NCBI GenBank assembly: GCA_946540705.1
Contig: CAMNJD010000304.1
Location: forward strand, 1 to 6,989
Source: an uncultured Ruminococcus sp.
Lineage (GTDB): Bacteria; Bacillota; Clostridia; Oscillospirales; Ruminococcaceae
Direction: 5' to 3'
Length of the DNA stretch: 6,989 nucleotides
A program made the translations under genes and the position numbers. Positions 5,419 through 6,989 of the stretch are shown here, piece after piece (positions within the stretch are counted from its first letter, which is position 1; every line of letters begins with the position of its first letter). Below the pieces are notes generated by a model. It ran no database searches. It had not been told where the DNA came from and was given only the letters and a program-made list of their open reading frames with translations.

Positions 5419-5640
5419 ATGAAAACGCTCAGGGAAGTCCCGATCGGCGGCAAAGCGAAGGTCGTGAAGCTGCATGGTGAGGGCGCGATCAAGCGCCGTA
5501 TTATGGATATGGGCATCACCCGGGGAACGGAGATCTATGTGCGCAAGGTCGCACCGCTCGGTGATCCGATCGAGCTGAACGTGCGCGGCTATGAGTTATC
5601 GCTGCGCAAGGCGGATGCTGAACTCATTGAAGTTGAGTAA
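5419..5640 (+). CDS. feoA: FeoA family protein, second copy
   Basis: A 73-residue FeoA-domain protein. Visible family features are LREVPIGGKAKVVKL (4-18), IKRRIMDMGITRGTEI (24-39), with the usual conserved LDMG/MDMG-like turn, and a closing strand region to LIEVE. I chose ATG 5419, with the very strong GAGGAGG at 5404-5410 eight bases upstream; an in-frame ATG at 5365 would lie inside the first feoA gene. It is clearly different in sequence from the first copy, so the pair is an old duplication rather than a recent one. Two FeoA proteins before FeoB is a recurrent Clostridia arrangement; whether they have separate roles cannot be told. Confidence 0.95.
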   Translation: MKTLREVPIGGKAKVVKLHGEGAIKRRIMDMGITRGTEIYVRKVAPLGDPIELNVRGYELSLRKADAELIEVE

Positions 5641-5654
5641 TTCTTATCAGCACA

Positions 5655-5672
5655 GGTTAGGTCAATCTAACC
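5655..5672 (+). promoter_or_regulatory. Operator E: GGTTAG-N6-CTAACC between feoA and feoB
   Basis: GGTTAG-GTCAAT-CTAACC, a perfect palindrome with the same 6-base arms as operator C. It lies in the 51-base gap between the second feoA and feoB, five bases before the feoB RBS (AAAGGA, 5677-5682). I see no convincing -35/-10 pair upstream of it, so it acts either as a roadblock within the operon, on an unrecognised internal promoter, or as an RNA hairpin near the RBS. Confidence 0.8.
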
Positions 5673-5691
5673 ACAGAAAGGAAGCATAAAT

Positions 5692-6989
5692 ATGGATATC
5701 CGCATCGCGCTTGCCGGAAACCCCAACTCCGGCAAGACCACTCTGTTCAACGCGCTGACCGGCTCGAACCAGTTTGTCGGAAACTGGCCGGGCGTCACCG
5801 TTGAAAAGAAAGAGGGCAAATTTAAAGGTCACGACGGTGTGACGATCACCGACCTGCCCGGCATCTATTCGCTTTCGCCGTATACGCTGGAGGAAGTTGT
5901 CGCCCGAAATTATCTGATCGGCGAACGCCCCGACGCAATCCTCAACATCATTGACGGCACGAATCTGGAACGCAACCTTTATCTGACGACACAGCTTGTT
6001 GAGCTTGGTATTCCGGTCGTCATTGCGATCAATATGATGGATGTCGTCAAAAAGAACGGCGACAAGATCAACACAAAGGAGCTCAGCCGTCAGCTTGGCT
6101 GTGAGATTATTGAGATTTCAGCGCTGAAAGGAACGGGTGTACAGGAAGCGGCGGAGGCAGCAATCAAAGCGGCGAAAGATACCAAAACAATTCCGCAGCA
6201 CACATTCTCCGGGCCGGTTGAACATGCGATTGCACACATCGAGGAAGCAGTTGTTCACAATATGCCGGAAGAGCAGCAGCGCTGGTATGCGATCAAGGTT
6301 TTTGAACGTGATGACAAGGTGCTGGAAAAGCTGAGTATTCCCGAATCAACGCTGAATCACGTTGAACAGGACATTGCGGCTGCGGAAAAAGAGCTTGACG
6401 ACGATGCCGAGAGCATCATCACAAATGAGCGATATGTTTACATTGCGTCGATCATCAAGGCTTGCTTGAAAAAACATGATGCAGGAAAGCTCACCGCTTC
6501 TGATAAAATCGACAGGATCGTGACAAACCGTATTCTCGGTCTGCCGATCTTTGCGGTGATCATGTTCCTTGTCTATCTGATTGCAATGAAGGGGCCGGGT
6601 GCATGGGCAACCGACTGGACGAACGACAATCTGTTCGGTGACGGTTTCCACCTGCTCGGTATCGGCTCCTCGGATTATTCCGATGTTGCCGACCGATATG
6701 CGGAAGCGCAGCAGATCATTGACGGCTATGATGCATATACAGAAGAAAACGGCAGTGAGCCGACCGGCGAATACACTTATACGGTCGAGGATGAAGAAAC
6801 GCTGGAAACCATTGAAGAAACGGCATCCATTGAGGATTATCAGGCAGCGCTGAAAACGGTTGAGGAAATCGGAGAAGAACCGGATCCTGCTGATTACGGC
6901 GTGTTTGTGCCGAGCATTCCGTCACTGGTCGAAAGCGGTCTGGATGCGGTCGGTGCAGCAGACTGGCTGAAAGGTCTGATTCTGGACGG
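5692..6989 (+). CDS. feoB: FeoB ferrous iron transporter, N-terminal part (runs off the window)
   Basis: The open frame gives 432 complete codons with no stop before the window ends. FeoB is the membrane permease for Fe2+ with a cytoplasmic GTPase domain. G motifs: GNPNSGKT (G1, 9-16), GVTVEKKEG (G2 region, 34-42, with Thr36), DLPG (G3, 54-57), NMMD (G4, 114-117) and SALKG (G5, 143-147). Residues about 165-265 form the helical GDI-like region. The first membrane helix is about 282-299 (LPIFAVIMFLVYLIAM). After it comes a highly acidic extracytosolic stretch (326-403; 25 Asp/Glu against two Arg/Lys), longer than in textbook FeoB, then VGAADWLKGLILDG leading to the next helices outside the window. 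ATG 5692 has AAAGGA nine bases upstream and places G1 at the usual position. Full-length members are usually about 650-850 residues, so roughly half is missing. Confidence 0.98.
   Translation, partial: MDIRIALAGNPNSGKTTLFNALTGSNQFVGNWPGVTVEKKEGKFKGHDGVTITDLPGIYSLSPYTLEEVVARNYLIGERPDAILNIIDGTNLERNLYLTTQLVELGIPVVIAINMMDVVKKNGDKINTKELSRQLGCEIIEISALKGTGVQEAAEAAIKAAKDTKTIPQHTFSGPVEHAIAHIEEAVVHNMPEEQQRWYAIKVFERDDKVLEKLSIPESTLNHVEQDIAAAEKELDDDAESIITNERYVYIASIIKACLKKHDAGKLTASDKIDRIVTNRILGLPIFAVIMFLVYLIAMKGPGAWATDWTNDNLFGDGFHLLGIGSSDYSDVADRYAEAQQIIDGYDAYTEENGSEPTGEYTYTVEDEETLETIEETASIEDYQAALKTVEEIGEEPDPADYGVFVPSIPSLVESGLDAVGAADWLKGLILD

Overview
The window looks like chromosome from an anaerobic Gram-positive Firmicute of the class Clostridia, probably near Ruminococcus/Oscillospiraceae. 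This is an inference from roughly 50% GC, strong AGGAGG ribosome binding sites, a lipobox on ApbE, the DUF2325-DUF3793-flavodoxin-FeoA-FeoA-FeoB gene set and the TTGACA/TATAAT promoters; no taxonomic marker gene is present. Every supported gene is on the + strand.

Region 1 (1-3254) is a tightly coupled operon that starts before the window. It holds the last codons of a protein ending in a membrane helix with a basic tail. Next comes an eight-helix membrane protein with a ferric-reductase-like core, a Thr/Glu/Pro-rich linker and a C-terminal FMN-binding domain (76-1404). It is followed by a lipoprotein ApbE flavin transferase (1401-2435), a membrane-anchored NusG domain II protein of the EetA type (2422-2769) and a Gx-family / heptaprenyl diphosphate synthase component I membrane protein of the EetB type (2766-3254). 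Genes overlap by 4 or 14 bases. Together they resemble the flavin-based extracellular electron transfer module of Listeria, rearranged: ApbE would attach FMN to the Thr of the SGAT motif, and the EetA/EetB-like pair would pass electrons from the membrane to the flavinylated domain. An imperfect terminator (3371-3408) follows.

Region 2 (3410-4966) begins with a consensus extended -10 promoter and two palindromic operators. It encodes a small DUF2325 protein, a Cys-rich DUF3793 protein and a short flavodoxin, and ends in a perfect 12-bp hairpin.

Region 3 (5091-6989) begins with a nearly identical promoter and the same operator type, then two FeoA proteins and the first 432 codons of FeoB, which runs off the window.

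The most distinctive shared signal is a palindrome, GTTAG-N6-CTAAC. Four exact copies and one one-mismatch copy lie only in the leaders of the two downstream operons and in the feoA-feoB gap. This defines a probable metal-responsive regulon that ties the flavodoxin/DUF operon to ferrous iron uptake. Beside a possible extracytosolic ferric reductase, the layout suggests a reduce-then-import iron locus; that link is inference.
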